Numbered from the stretch's first letter, positions 21,355 to 34,008 are shown. The stretch is DNA of 64,000 nucleotides from Marchantia polymorpha subsp. ruderalis (GCA_037833965.1 AP031358.1:6828001-6892000), one strand, 5' to 3'. Numbers and translations: made by a program. Notes: a model not told the origin generated them from the sequence alone.

Positions 21355-24026
21355 CAGAATTGAAGAGCTTCTTTCGAATTGTTCGGACTTAGTGTGTTAT
21401 CCAAATGGTTCGCAACTCAAAACACCAAGCCCCACCACAGACTTGAACTCGTCCATCTTTGTCATCTTTCACCCTGAAGAACAAAGTAGATACGAAACAA
21501 TAAGGACAAAAGTGATAAATGTATATTTTCTTCATGGATCAAGACTCGCTAAATGAAAGATGCCTTATTAGAGTTGCACTTTTCTTGCAAAGATTTGTTA
21601 ACCATGTTTCAATACTCGGTTGGGTACACACACACAAATGTCACATTTCATTCGGAAACGACCTAGTTCGATTGTTTCATGATATGGATTGCAGATATGC
21701 GACTGAGGATGACGCATAATGTTTTCACACCTCCTGATATTAGCTTTTGATGAGGCATATCATGTTATGCATGAGAAGATTATCTCGTATTAACATTATT
21801 TTAACTGTCAATTAGGAGATTGATTGTAATACACTTGTTTTGGTGTATGACAGTTTTTGTATTGTGGTCATTGACAAAACATCGATGTAATTTGTGATGT
21901 GTATCAACCCAATAACTATCACGACGGACGTAAAGATTAGCTTTTAGATAATAGCCCAGGTGCACAATCCATTAGACAATCCAATCAGACACATCCATTA
22001 GAGACTAGAGTGTTGTGAGGATACCGAGGGTTGAAGTTGTAGAGTTTGAATTAGAGCTCTGGAAAGTGCCTCTTTGAAGCTAGAATGACAAACTGCAGGA
22101 CTAATGGAGACTAACTAGTTCAAAAAACGTTGAATCTTAAAAATAAAAATTGAGTTTGGCTTGATTATAATATGACCCTTTGTGCTGATCAAGGATATGT
22201 TCTTATGGACGAGTCAAAACTATTAAAATTTTGAACAAACATTTAACCATGTTTGGGACAATGCTATTATCATTTTCATCCAACGATATCCATTCTTTGC
22301 CTTTAAGAATATGGAATGTGCTCCACCACATGTCGAACATTTCATCCTAGCAACTGATCATTGTTAAAAAAATGATGCCAATGGTGATGACTGACATCTT
22401 CATCACTCTTTTGAGATGTTAAAGGTTTTCCATCTTACTTACTGCAACAACTTCAAGTTTGTGTGGACTGGTGATGTGAAGAACTAGATATAGTCAGCTA
22501 ATCATTGCTGAATCCAACTGTCACCACTATCTCTCTTAATAAAATGACATTTCTCATCCTAGGTTGAAATTTCTTGTCTAGTAATTATTACCAATATTGG
22601 ATTGTTTCTGCTCCAATCATCCCGTAAGCTACACTCATTGAAAAAATGGCTTTGAATATATGCCTTCTCAAAATTCTTTGGAATTTTCTGCATAAATTTT
22701 TGCAATCCTCTTAACTTGTCAGTACTCATCCCTTCATATTTTGCACTTGATTGTGCACCTCCTTAGTATTTTTACTTTATTAAGAAGTTTGAACCTTCTT
22801 AAAATTTCCAAGCTTGGTGAGTTGCAATTGTGTCATCAGTGCTTGGTATAAAGAATAAACTTCTATCACCAAATATTAGTCTTGACGTTGATGAAGACAA
22901 AATTGATTTCAAAATGTTAAAGAATAGAATAGGATATGAAAATATAATATTTTTGCAATTATGATCTTCATCAAAATTATTTCAGGTTGCTAATATAAAT
23001 ATATCATTCAACTTTAGCCAAACTTCAAAATTGCAATATTTTCTTGTTGTTGTACTAAAAAATTCGTAATTTTTTATTTATATATTGATACTTGGCAAAA
23101 AATTTAGATCACTAAGTGCATCACAAAATTATATGCAAATTTTCACCAAATTTTTTTTCAAAACTTTCAAACAGTCACTCTTATCTATTTTCAATTTCTT
23201 AAAAATGTAAATGTTGACATTCAAAATATTTTCCAAAATATTTTATCTAATACAGTTATCTTGCAAAATTAATTTAAAATAATGAAGTAAATTTGAAACA
23301 GTTATTGCAATTTTGTTATTTTTATCTTGTGTATCAATTTCAAACTACCACCCAACATTGAAAAAATAATCAAGTGAAAATTTTGAAAAGCATGATTGTA
23401 GATAATCAAATTCATTTTTCCAAAATTTTCTTTTACAGTTTCTTAATCCTAATTTCTAACTTCAAAACTCACAATTGAATGTTAAATCATTTGATATTCA
23501 TAACTTCAAACATCATACAAAATTATTTTTTCTTCCGCATTTGTAACTACTAATTTTTTTAATAAGTTTTTGTTGAATTGAAATTCATTTATCTAATCAA
23601 TTTATTCATTTTGATTTTACACTATTTAGTAAATTATTTTTTGTATGTTATAATATTTTAATGAATTTTTATGCCTTTTTATGTAATTTCATAATTTTTA
23701 ATGTCATTAATTCTAAAAATTATCCTTAGAAATTTGTTTTACCTTATATTTATAATGTTTTATTTTTATTTTTCAAATTTTTTTTTGATTATAAATTATT
23801 TTTTTGTCATTAGTTTCACTATTTATTCTATTATTAATTTATATTTAATATTTAATACTCAAATATAAAATCCTTTTACATTTATCATCACCACTATACT
23901 AGTATGCAAAGACAATTATTAGGCAAATTCGTAAAAAATTACAATGACTGACCCAGTACTTGTCCTTGGAGGCATTAGAAGGGATGGCGACACATGTCAA
24001 TATCGGAACGGTGATTCGGAAACCGT
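21355..24026. other. No gene; becomes strongly AT-rich
   Basis: From about 22.1 kb the sequence becomes AT-rich, and from 22.9 to 23.9 kb it is almost only A and T runs with stops in every frame. The frame at 21338-21556 begins inside the palindrome and has no motif. Confidence 0.5.
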
Positions 24027-24323
24027 ACTATCCTGATGCAGCGGGTGGCGGCTTGGAGGAAGGGTCGGATGTGAAAGTCGCCTGCTTTTGGGGACGCTCA
24101 ATGCGACTTCTTTGATGCTGGTTACCGTTCGAAATGATCCCAATCCCATCGTCTTTCACCACGCCATTGTTCGCCTACTATCGTGATGCAGCGGGCGGCG
24201 GCTTTGAGGAAGGGTCGAATGTGAAAATCGTCTGCTTTTGGGGATGCTTAGTTCGACTTCTTTGATGCTGGTTACCGTTCGAAAAGATCCCAAACTCATC
24301 GTCTTTCACCACGCCATTGTTCG
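24027..24323. repeat. 150-bp tandem duplication in a GC-richer island
   Basis: The block containing GATGCAGCGGG(T/C)GGCGGCTT and ending CACCACGCCATTGTTCG occurs at 24027-24173 and again at 24177-24323. About a dozen differences separate the copies. The island is much richer in G and C than the deserts on both sides. No frame stays open across it. Confidence 0.9.
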
Positions 24324-25519
24324 GGTGTTCCATTCCTGTCCAACTTTTCATTTTGTAATGAGTTCTGTCGAACTTGAGCGCAAATGCAATGTTTACTGTT
24401 TTGCTTGATTTCTGTAGGCGCGTAACTCAAAGGACTTGTAGCTTTAGTGTATATGCTGAATGTACTCTATTATTTTGCTCAACCTAGTACACACCCTACC
24501 ATGATACTTTCAATTCAAAAATGGGTTTTTCTTTTTCATTAGGATCTTCGTGAATACTGGTGGGGACTTTGGAAGACCGAGTTATCCGAGTTGTACAAGT
24601 CTTGGACATGTCAACGTGACACTTGGCTTGGAAAAAAATAAAAATTGGAAGTGAATGTTGAAGACTCTTTGAAACTCGGGATACCAAGGTCCGGCCAATA
24701 CTCATGAAGATCCTAATAAAAAAAATTGAAATCGGAGGGAGAAACTGCGGCGGCTAAACATGTTCGGATCCTAGAAATGAAGGTGAAGTGACCTAAAGCA
24801 TAATGGGCAGACTGAATGTTGGTTATTCAGCATTCGCGACTGCGTCCGGGAAAGGGGAAAGACATCTGCAGGTGGCACAAGGACTTAAAAAATTTGATCT
24901 TGAAATGATTGGTTGCAATTCTAATACAAAATAACACAAAGTATTCATACGATATAAAAGAAGACCAATGATTAGAATGGTGACAAAGTTTAGACGAAGC
25001 GATCAACATTTTGAGTCATGAGCTTTAAAAAAAAATTTAAATGTAAAAAAATTGCAAAAATATACACAACTGAAAAATGAGGATGAAAAACCGTGAGTAT
25101 TCAAAATAAGTAATGGTGACAATACACGTGTTGATTGATTGAAGCTTGAGATGGCAAGTTGAGTGTAAGTTGAAAAATATGATAAACACAAGTAATATTT
25201 AGAAAAATGAATAAAGGTGAAAAAATATATGGCAAAAAATTTAAAATAAAATCCTAGACCTGTATTTGAAGGAAATGTCTTCGGTAAAGCCTTCGTTAAA
25301 AGAAGCCTGGAAGCCAGGAGTATCCGGTTATGTTCGTGAGGGAACAAAGGGTTTTAATATTTATATAATAAGCCAGCTTTAGATATTGCAATCCAATCCT
25401 CTCTGAGGAGGGAATAAAGATTCAAGGAATTCTTGAAGCTGAGAGGAAAGGCCTAGGCATTTCCACTAATAAGTTCAAGGAGTTGCCAGAGTTTACTAAA
25501 AGGTATTCCTAGGCAGAGT
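24324..25519. other. No recognisable gene
   Basis: Mixed sequence turning AT-rich. A plus-strand frame at about 25400-25493 encodes a gene-like peptide (GILEAERKGLGIST, FKELPEFTKR) before a stop, and could be a relic of a coding sequence. It is too short to assign. Confidence 0.35.
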
Positions 25520-25524
25520 TGGTC

Positions 25525-25800
25525 GTAAGTGCCCTTTGTTTTGTCGGACAAAACCAAGTACCCTGTCGGACAGCGCCCCTTTGGGTATCCTGGGGGCCTT
25601 CGGGCCCAGACATATTAAGACGCGTTTTATACGTACCACGGGGGAGAGTTTTAGTACGAGTAAGCTGAACACCTCGCGGTGCTTACACCTCTCGCCTATC
25701 GAAGTGATGGTCTTTCACCTTGTATGAGAACTTGTATAGAGAAGGATTTCCCGCTTAGATGCTTTCAGCAGTTCTTCCATACCAACTTAGCTCTTTAGTG
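25525..25800 (-). pseudogene. Organellar large-subunit rRNA 3'-end fragment (probable NUMT)
   Basis: Read on the minus strand, the sequence contains the strongly conserved bacterial-type LSU rRNA segment GCTGAAAGCATCTAAGCGGG (complement at 25751-25770). It is preceded by AGCTAAGTTGGTATGG, then has GAAAGACCATCAC..TCGATAGGCG, then GGTGTAAGCACCGCGAGGTG, and ends with CTTACTCGTACTAA (to about 25651). These are the last helices of 23S-type rRNA, not cytosolic 25S. The GCGGG after CTAA and the overall form fit a plant mitochondrial 26S gene; plastid is less likely. The flank to about 25530 is GC-rich and probably organellar spacer. It is flanked by AT-rich nuclear DNA and is only a fragment, so it is a transferred pseudogene. 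Confidence 0.8.
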
Positions 25801-28239
25801 ACGATTAACTTGCAACTGAAATAACAACTCTAGAATAATGTGAAAAAAAATCCAAATGAACAAAAAGTTAACAAGGAGAGTCTAAAATCATTGATACTTA
25901 AATTCAAATCTAGGTTTACATTTTAATTAATTGCAAATGCTTCGTGACATTATACATCAATTTTATTTAAATCTTACACCTAGGTCTTAATTTTAAGCTT
26001 GATTTTGGTATTTTAGTTTGATTTTGAATGCTAAATTGATAGTTGCAAGTTGTCACAAAATCATGATTTCAAGATTACAGCTTAACAAAATCGATTGGAA
26101 GTAAAACTAGACATTAAATGATTCTTAAGTGACTCTGATAATTCTGTGAATAATATGAACACATGTATTTAAAAAAGAAAAGCTTAAAATTCAAAATTGA
26201 TCTTAGATTAAAATTTTGACTTCTTAATTTTTTTTTAATTTTTTCAACTTTTTATTTCCAAATTTATATTTATTCAAGATTGCAATTGATGATAATAAAT
26301 ATAACATAGTAAAAAATTATTAAAAAATTAAAATTTAATAAAAGAAAATCTATAAAATGTCATATTTTTTGTGAAATTCAAAATTGGTTGAGAAAATCGT
26401 TTTGAAAATTGTAATGCGTTATGAACACAAGCAACCGCATATTAATTGGTGATATATTGAATAATTTTTGTAAGATAACAAAAAATTGAATGTTTTTTTA
26501 TCAAGCTTTTGCTTCTTTATCCCTCTTCAAAACTCTGCAAAAATTACAAAATTCATCAAAAAAAGTTGCATAATGGAGAAAATTTTTCAAACAAAACTAT
26601 AAAAACATTAGTTTAAGATTTAATGTTTTGAACTAGCCCAAAGTTATTTGATGGAGAAAAATAATAAGTATCACTTCCAAAAAATAACCAAGAGAGTTTT
26701 ATAGCAAATCATTAGGTTTTTTGAAACAAACATGCAACTATTTTGTACCTTTGCACATCTAATTTATTTAATTGAATCTTCATATATTCTAATGTTTCTC
26801 AAATTTTGTTCATTTGATAATTGATATTTAAAATTCTATATTTTGGCATATTCATATTGTTATTAGTTTCTTATTTAAATGTGATTCTTAAATAGTTAAC
26901 TTTAGACTTTTTATCTTCAATCTTTTTACTTTAATTTTTTTATTGTAAATAAAAAGTATTAAATGTTTTAAAAAATGATATATACATTTTTCAAATATTG
27001 TAATATTTGAAAAATCTGTTTTTTTTGAATCCTTTCAATTTGAACTTTTTTTTCAGCTAGAATATTCAATTTATTTTCCTATTTTTATGCATTTAAACGT
27101 TTTGATATTGAAACGTTTATATTGATGTTTTGATATCTCAGTTTATTTTACATTGTATTTTGAAATTTTTTATATTTTTTTAACTTGATATTAATATTTT
27201 CTTGTTTACGCTTTTTGACTTCTTTCAAGTTAGCATTTTTTTTCTAGCGTTTTAATTTCTACGTTTTGTTGTTTTAGCTCTTTGTTGTCTTAGTAGTTTA
27301 AATTTTTAATTATTATCGATTAAAAATCATAAGATAAAGTTAGTTTGACATTAAAAATATTTGATTTTTCAATAATCTTGCAACTTTTCTGTCTGCAATA
27401 ATCTGGCGTTTTTTTTATGTTTTGACATTTTTTCAGTTTGTACTTCGATTGAGGTTTTGAATTTTTTCACTTCCATTTTTTTTCATTTAAAAATATATCA
27501 TGAATGATAATATTTTGACAATTTATTATTTATTAGTCTATATTTTTTCGTTTTTAATCTTTGAAATTTTAATTATTTTTTTTTAGAATCGATAAAGAAA
27601 AAAATTAGACTCACACAAAATAATTTGTTTGTACTTCTTTCTACGTCCAGGGGAACATAGGAATAAATTGTTTAGCGCGATGAGCAAACTCGCCACGCTA
27701 TGTTGTATAAGATACGCATAGACAAACAAGCCGAAACCCTAATATCATTGATAGTATAGGTTAATCCCACCATCACCTACAATGCGTCACTGACACATCG
27801 TTTTTACATTGATTATCGTAAGGCTATTTCAGAGGGAAAATTTGCATAAACAATTAAATTCACGCATGTGTCTCAGTTTAAGATCCTTAACAACTTTACC
27901 CACATTGTGATTCAATGACCACACGTTCCAATCAAAGTCCTACTTCTCACTATGTGTGTAATCCTTATTCAAAGTTTAATTTATTCGGCAATAATGGTAA
28001 GATCCAACCGTTCAATAATACAAAAGTAATTTCGCTATTCAACACAACAAGGTAATATGTGTTAAGGTAAAGATTATAGCTAAAATCCTTACCTTAACAT
28101 ATCAGGCCGAATCTCCTTACCCTATATAATCATATATAACAAAATAATTCTTTTAAAATAGAACTAATTAAAACTAGACCCTAACCAAAACATGATAAAG
28201 TAAAAATATATAGAAGTAACTAATGGCCACTTTATATAG
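25801..28239. other. AT-rich intergenic desert
   Basis: About 2.4 kb dominated by A and T runs, with stops in all frames. It has an imperfect inverted repeat near 28058-28102 (TTAAGGTAA...TTACCTTAA). It has no gene or RNA signal and probably consists of degraded repeats. Confidence 0.6.
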
Positions 28240-28435
28240 TTCAGTTCGAGCTAAGATCAATGACTCTCAATCTCAAGAGATCTCGAGCACCATTGGAGTT
28301 ATTCAAGGTTGTACTCTCTCCTACTCTATTCGGAATTTTCATAGATGATATAGAAATGTGGTTGGATGATTGTGAGAGTGAAGGAGTCAAACTTGAAGAC
28401 TTTATGATCAAAGCTCTTTTGCATGTAGATGATAT

Positions 28436-29042
28436 CATATTATTAGAGACATTTGCTTGATGCGATCCCATCCAAACGTAAATTGCTTGATGAGACCCAT
28501 CAAGTTTCAATTTACCCGATGGGACCCCACGGACGGTGTGCCGTCGCTGAGTTCTAGTAGGTGTTCTAGTACATGTATGTTCTTGTATATATAATATCTA
28601 ATAAACGTTTTTGTTCTAATAGGTGTTCTTGTACAAATATATTTGAATTTGTATTTATGCGATAGTTTGTGTGGCGTGCCACTGGAGTTTTAAATAGAGC
28701 GGTCTTCACCAGTATAGGCTTCGAAAGTCGGACAATGTGTAGGATACGTCCTTAAGATTTGCTTCCTTTCACAGCGATGCTCCCGGCAATTTTATTCGCC
28801 ACCACTCAAACACATTGGATTCAACCACTCGGCACTAACGGTATACAAGGCTTCACCATTCGATTCTGCAAACTGGGCAATTATTCGGTTTGTTCGGCAG
28901 AACACCGTCCTCTGTTCATACTGGAACAATGTGACGTGGACTTTCTGTGGAGTGCCATCGGGTAAATTGAAACTTGATGGATCCCATCAAGCAATTTACG
29001 TTTGGATGGGATACCATCAAGCAAATACTTCCATATTACTAG
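28436..29042. other. Target-site duplication of the inserted DNA element
   Basis: CATATTATTAG (28436-28446) and CATATTACTAG (29032-29042) flank the inserted element and differ at one base. Removing the element and one copy restores an uninterrupted reverse-transcriptase frame across the YxDD box, which shows that these are the insertion borders. Confidence 0.85.
28447..29031. mobile_element. 585-bp non-autonomous DNA transposon (MITE / Mutator-like)
   Basis: The ends are inverted repeats of about 80 bp: 28451-28530 against the reverse complement of 28950-29028, with only a few mismatches (shared core ATCCCATCCAAACGTAAATT). The outermost few bases match poorly. The 11-bp target duplication and long inverted ends suggest a Mutator-like origin, whose typical duplications are 8-11 bp. 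The interior has no transposase. Each terminal repeat itself contains smaller inverted copies of TTGCTTGATG/CATCAAG, so each end can fold. It inserted after the LINE was already in place. Confidence 0.85.
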
Positions 29043-30400
29043 CAAGTGATGCAATTAGTTTACAGAAACATCTTGATACATTGGCTAACTTTTGTACTCA
29101 AAATCATATGGAAGTCAATCTGGAAAAATCAAAGGTCATTCTTGTGGGCACTAGAACCAAGTTCCCTCTCTTTTTTAAAGTAGTAGAATTGGAACAAGTG
29201 AAGAGTTACAAATATTTAGGCATTGATTTTTCTCAGAATTATAGTTGGGCACTTTGTGTGCAAAAGAGAGTAGAAGTTGGTTATAAAGCTATGTATTCAT
29301 TGTTAAACCAATGTGGAAGAGCTCATCGAGTATCTTGGAGTCTTAGAAAATTTTTATTTAGTGTTGCCGGTGGTTTTATATGGGACATAAATGTGGGGTC
29401 ATGGCAGTAAGAAGACAAGTTGGGAGTGTGTGGAGAGGGTGCAAAAGATCTTCTTACAACAAGAATTAGGTGTAAGGAATCAAACTCCTAATGCTATAGT
29501 CTTGCGGAAACAAGTTGTCTAGCTCTTGAGGCTGAAGCTCTCTACTTGACCATCACTTATATTAGAAGGGTGAGATCTCTTGATGCTTCTTGACTTCCTC
29601 TTCATGCTTTGCGTGCCACACGTTCCAAGGGATGGTTTGCAGATGTGATGACTTGGTCTTTGAGTTGTGATTGTGACGGAACTCGATTAGGATCTACAAC
29701 CTATGACCCTTCACGAGCGTATTAAGGAGGAATTTTTCAACATCATTTGGAGAAGAGTAGGCATCAAAATGCAGTTTTATCAACTTCATGTGGATCCTAT
29801 GCTTATTTATTGTGAGCAAGTATATCTTGTTGCTGAGATTTCTACATCTTTACATCATATTATTGCCAAGCATGGAATAGGATCTCATAGACTCGGAATT
29901 AAGGAAGGACGTTGGTTAAATATCGATTGGAGTGAACAAATTTGTAGGCTATGTGATGGGAGAAATGTTGAGGATGAAGAGCATGTGTTTCTTACTTAAC
30001 TAGATAAATAGAGGTTAGAGTGTCTCATAAAGTTGTTGTTGAGAATTTCTATTCTTTGCTTCAGCTTGAGCCTTATGATTTAGGCTGTTACATTAAAGAT
30101 ATTATTAGTTACCGTTCTAGTGCGCTTAGACTAGCTAGGGGGTTTTTTTGGTTCTCTCCTAGGTTGAAGTTGGATTGTTTGTATTGTGGTTTTTAGTCTT
30201 TTGATCCTTTGGGTACCACAGGCTTGATCTATTTACCACTTAGTTTGGCTTATGCTTTGCTAGCTAGTCCACATTTAATGTTCATTGAGATATCATATGA
30301 GCTTGCTTTGCCTCTTGTTAACCATTTGATTCATCGTCTACTCTACTTCCATCTTGTCGAACTCCATAACGACTTCAACTATCACTACGTTTAGCTTTTG

Positions 30401-31064
30401 TAATGATCACATATTAGAGTAGAAGGGAGTGGGTTGTCCAATCTCTTATATTTTGAAGTTGGAAATTAATTCCAAAATTTTATTGGTCACCTTGACCGGG
30501 AACTTAGATAATTGTAACACGTTTCATATGAGAACCAATACGACAAAGGTTAGTCCAAACGAAAATGAGACTGTCAAATTATAACCAGTTTGCATATCTA
30601 TGGATCTTGTGAAGTAGGATGAGATGGCAGTAACCACTCGTTAGATTGATAGAAGGAAAGAGTTTGAAAATACTCATCGTGCATGCATACATTGTGGAAG
30701 TGCGCCCATCCAACGGACGCTTTGACGAGCATGTGTACCATGGAGAATGATTCCTTGTAATTGCCTTCATTCTTCGTGAAGTGCAGAGGGCATTTGTTTG
30801 TTGTTGGCCAAAACTATAATGGTTTTCTGTGATAGATCGAGTGGTGACTCACCATAGGTGAGGCATCGAAAGAATCTGGTTCCAGCAGGAGACACGATTC
30901 AAAGCTATGTCTGATCCTACCTACGGCGGGCGAGAAGAAACAGGGAGGGCGTAGAAGCGTGATCCAGCAGAGTGATGGTGAAGAGAGGCTATGAGCCGGA
31001 ATCGCGTTGCGAAGGATCAGAATGGTTTCACTGATCCCTCGTGATCCTCACTCGTGGGTCCACC
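30401..31064. other. No recognisable gene
   Basis: GC-balanced sequence between the LINE and the C2 relic. Short open frames only, none with a motif. Confidence 0.4.
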
Positions 31065-31410
31065 AAGTACAGGACTTGGTGGACCCAAGAATTTCTTACG
31101 TTGGACACAAAAACCTTTAATCCTTCATGGCGTGAAGCTGTTTTCTTTAATGTGTCGGAGCTGGACGAGGAGCTCCAAGTGACAGTGTGGGATGAGTGAG
31201 GAGAGATTCTCGACAGATGAAGATTCCAGATTCGCAAGCATTGAATGCAGAGTAGCAAACAGATCAATGGTTTCCTCTTCGAAAGCGCAGCGACGAGTCG
31301 AAGAACGACGTTTCATTTCCTCGTGCCAAAATCTAGAAATAACTTGGAGATCTCATGAAAGAAGGAAGGATCCGACGAAGAGAGCTCTCGGTTTCAGGAA
31401 AGCTCTGACC
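31065..31410 (+). pseudogene. C2-domain gene relic with frameshifts
   Basis: Pieces of a Ca2+/lipid-binding C2 domain occur in order but in different frames. LVDPRISYVGHK (31074-31109) matches the DPYV-type strand. TFNPSWREAVFFNVSELDEE and ELQVTVWDE (31113-31196) match the family's NPxWNExFxFxV and VxVWDxD core. ERFSTDEDSRF (31201-31233) matches the calcium-loop region. Each junction needs a frameshift: one near a run of five A at 31108-31112, the other at GATGAGTGAG (31191-31200). The plus-strand frame starting at ATG 31192 remains open to a possible donor (GCCTTG|GTGAGT, 31415), so part may still be spliced. Intact C2 proteins bind membranes in a Ca2+-dependent way; this copy is probably dead. 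Confidence 0.5.
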
Positions 31411-31654
31411 GCCTTGGTGAGTGCGTTGCGCTGGTTAACACATAAGAACGAACATTGTCGAGGTCAGACGATGAGAAAATTGCTGCTCTTTGGGTTACGG
31501 GGAGTGGTTATTGTGTGAAGATAACCCCAAGTCTCAAGTCTCCCAGAAAAGAATGGTAAAAAATCCTGTAATTTAGAACTTTCATAGCGATTGAATTTTT
31601 AAGAAAACACGATAGCCTCTAGATGTATAGATCTATATGGATATATATATATAC

Positions 31655-31718
31655 CCTATTCTTTTGACCATTTGGGTCCCACGGCTTATCCACTTACCAT
31701 ATATATATATATATATAA
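31655..31718 (+). mobile_element. Second LINE 3'-end fragment with (TA)n tail
   Basis: CTTTTGACCATTTGGGTCCC and the following ACGGCTTATCCACTTACCAT match, with small changes, the 3' part of the LINE near 30198-30240. Here they run directly into a (TA)n tract at 31699-31718. That is the expected look of a severely 5'-truncated LINE copy with its terminal microsatellite. Confidence 0.5.
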
Positions 31719-33780
31719 TATCATCTGGAAACATTATTGTGATACAAAGAAACTATGTTATAGAAGAATAAAACTTAGTCTACATCAAAACTCGTTCGTT
31801 CTTATAGCAAAGAAATACCTATTTGACAACGTCTCAATTGCACTGCGCCTCGAAGACAAAGTACCTAGAACAGTTTTTATTACTTGTTGTTTCTTTGTAA
31901 TTATACTTTCTGCAAATACTTTTGCTTAGATCTATCCGCGATCATCTTTTTCCATAAGAATAGCAAGACTTACGCTTTCTGTATACAAATTGCTTGTTTC
32001 ATCATCCTCAATCTTGATATAGTTTTTTAATTTTTCCACTAAAAAATTTGCTACAAATTGAAAGGTATATTGTTCTTTTATCATTTGTGCAGTCAAGTCA
32101 ATGATTGAACATTTGAACAAAAAATTCTAGTTGACTATATAGCATTTGGAAAAGATATGAACATAACGAAATTTCAAGCAGAAAAATTACTCTAGTGAAT
32201 GCTTATTTACAATCTAGAAAGCTCGCAACAATACACATTTTATGCATAACGACATGTATCTTGCGCTAAGTCAAGAAGAGTAGGTTCAATGCCCACTCCA
32301 ACTATTGTTGAAAGACAACGTGAAGTAAATTTTATAAATTTTATTCTATTTCCTTCATCCCTGCATCTTATGTTTGTATTTTCCTCAGATAGCAATCCAG
32401 ATCCTTTGTTAATACCTTTGAGTCTAAGAGTTCAAGTTGAGCTTTTTTTCTAACAATATATCGTTCTTCCTCAAGGCACTTCATTGCACAGTTATAATCA
32501 ACATGTCATTGCTACAACAAGAATACTATTCCAATATTAAGGCTCTTACTTATCGACAATGCATGTCCAATTTTCTTGGACAGTTCGTTTTTGCATTATG
32601 AAGAGATCGTCAAGTTCTTGATGTCTTTCGCTCACTTCACCTTGTCCTCCAGCATATTATCCCTGAATTTCTAATAATTTTTTTGTTTTAAAGCGGAAAT
32701 AGCAGTTAGAATACATACAATAATGGATGCATCGCTTGTTGATGAAAATATTCCATGTACCGGCTCCTATGACCCTGATTTTATTTGAAAAGTATCAAGA
32801 TACCATCTTATTTAAGCTATTTGACAAAGAAATCTCTTAAAATATATTTGAATATTTGATGTCTTCATCTTTAGGAGGTTTTTGTTCTTTGCAAGTAATG
32901 CATTGTCAGTCATTACGAACGGGCCTTTTGAAAGGGTGGTCGGTGGAAACTCAGGCTCCTTCCTTCCTGTCTTTTTCCACTTCATTTGATGTTAGATGTG
33001 TTTAAATGTTGTTTATGATTTGCTTCTTCTTGTGTTGTTCTTCAACGCTGAGTTTTACTACATTTATTTTGTACACGTTTTGAGTCTTATCAAGCTTCTC
33101 CTTCTCTTAAACAACAGTCCAAATGATAGCCCAGCTACGTGAATATGTGAGATTGAATAGATTTGCTAATTATATCCTCCTCAAACAATTGAATGCTCCA
33201 AACAAGGCTGCATTCCTGGCGATTTTGGAATTGGAAGATTCATTTCCTTTCAGTTCTGTAAGCCGAGTCCTCAGCGTCACAAGACCCCATGTCCAAAAAT
33301 ATGTTCACTAAAATTATGTTGAAAACTTAGAGACTACTGCCATCAATGTTTTTTTAATGTCACAATGTAACAAGTGTAAATACATAGAGCACAAACTGAT
33401 TAAAAGTCCATTTATAGATTCTCGATGGCAAGAGCATTACGCTGCGGATAAATCTAAACATCCTGTACACCAAATCAAACGTGAACACATCGGCCAGCGA
33501 ATGTGTTTATCTAGGATCCTTGACCCTGCCGCAATCACATAAACAACATCATCCAAAGTACCATAGCCAAAATGTGTGTAGGTTAGACCTTCAACAAGAT
33601 GCAGTCGAGCTTTCCGGTGGGCCCCATTGAAGCCATGTTCTGTAGTGCAGCCGGATGAAGCATTACTCTCAACTATTACAAACTCTGTACTATTACAAAA
33701 GTAAGAAATTCATGAAGGCTAATAACCAATCCATGGTCGTAGTGCCTAGTCACCCGAAATCCAAGTTCCTGCAGTGAGTT
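31719..33780. other. No recognisable gene
   Basis: AT-rich sequence with short open frames, none with a motif. The best (33123-33311 + and 33357-33542 +, 61-62 residues) are not supported by anything else. Confidence 0.45.
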
Positions 33781-34008
33781 TCACGGCGGGTTATTGCGAT
33801 AGCTCTGAAGGTATACTCTGAAAGAACAACCTAGCCACTCCACGACACCAGACTGTTTTGCTAGGACTTGCAGATCTGCCACTTCATTTCTATGTTCGCT
33901 TGGCCGCAGGTCTTCCAACTCAAGACGACGAATCCATAGATCGGAATGGACAATAATTCTCGGCACCCAAAAGTCAGATGTAGAAGCAGCAGCAGTAGCT
34001 GCTGCGCG

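Larger units (their letters stand above)
28240..30400 (+). mobile_element. Decayed LINE (non-LTR retrotransposon), 5'-truncated
   Basis: Coding relics of a non-LTR reverse transcriptase in order: GVIQGCTLS, then after a frameshift PTLFGIFIDDIE (28320-28356), then ALLHVDDIILLE, which is the catalytic YxDD box with His for Tyr (about 28414-28446). After a 585-bp insertion come LASDAISLQKHLDTLANFC and KVILVGTRTK, then a thumb-like region with VKSYKYLGIDF. Further on are the C-terminal zinc-binding-like motif ICRLCDG...EDEEHVF (about 29940-29996) and traces of the C-terminal tail to about 30150. The frame is broken by stops and shifts. The endonuclease domain is absent, as expected from 5' truncation. 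It is immobile. The 3' limit is uncertain. Confidence 0.85.

Noticed and set aside
25400..25493. Gene-like peptide before the rRNA insert
   Set aside because: Only about 30 natural-looking codons with a stop after them; no splice sites or family match to support an exon.
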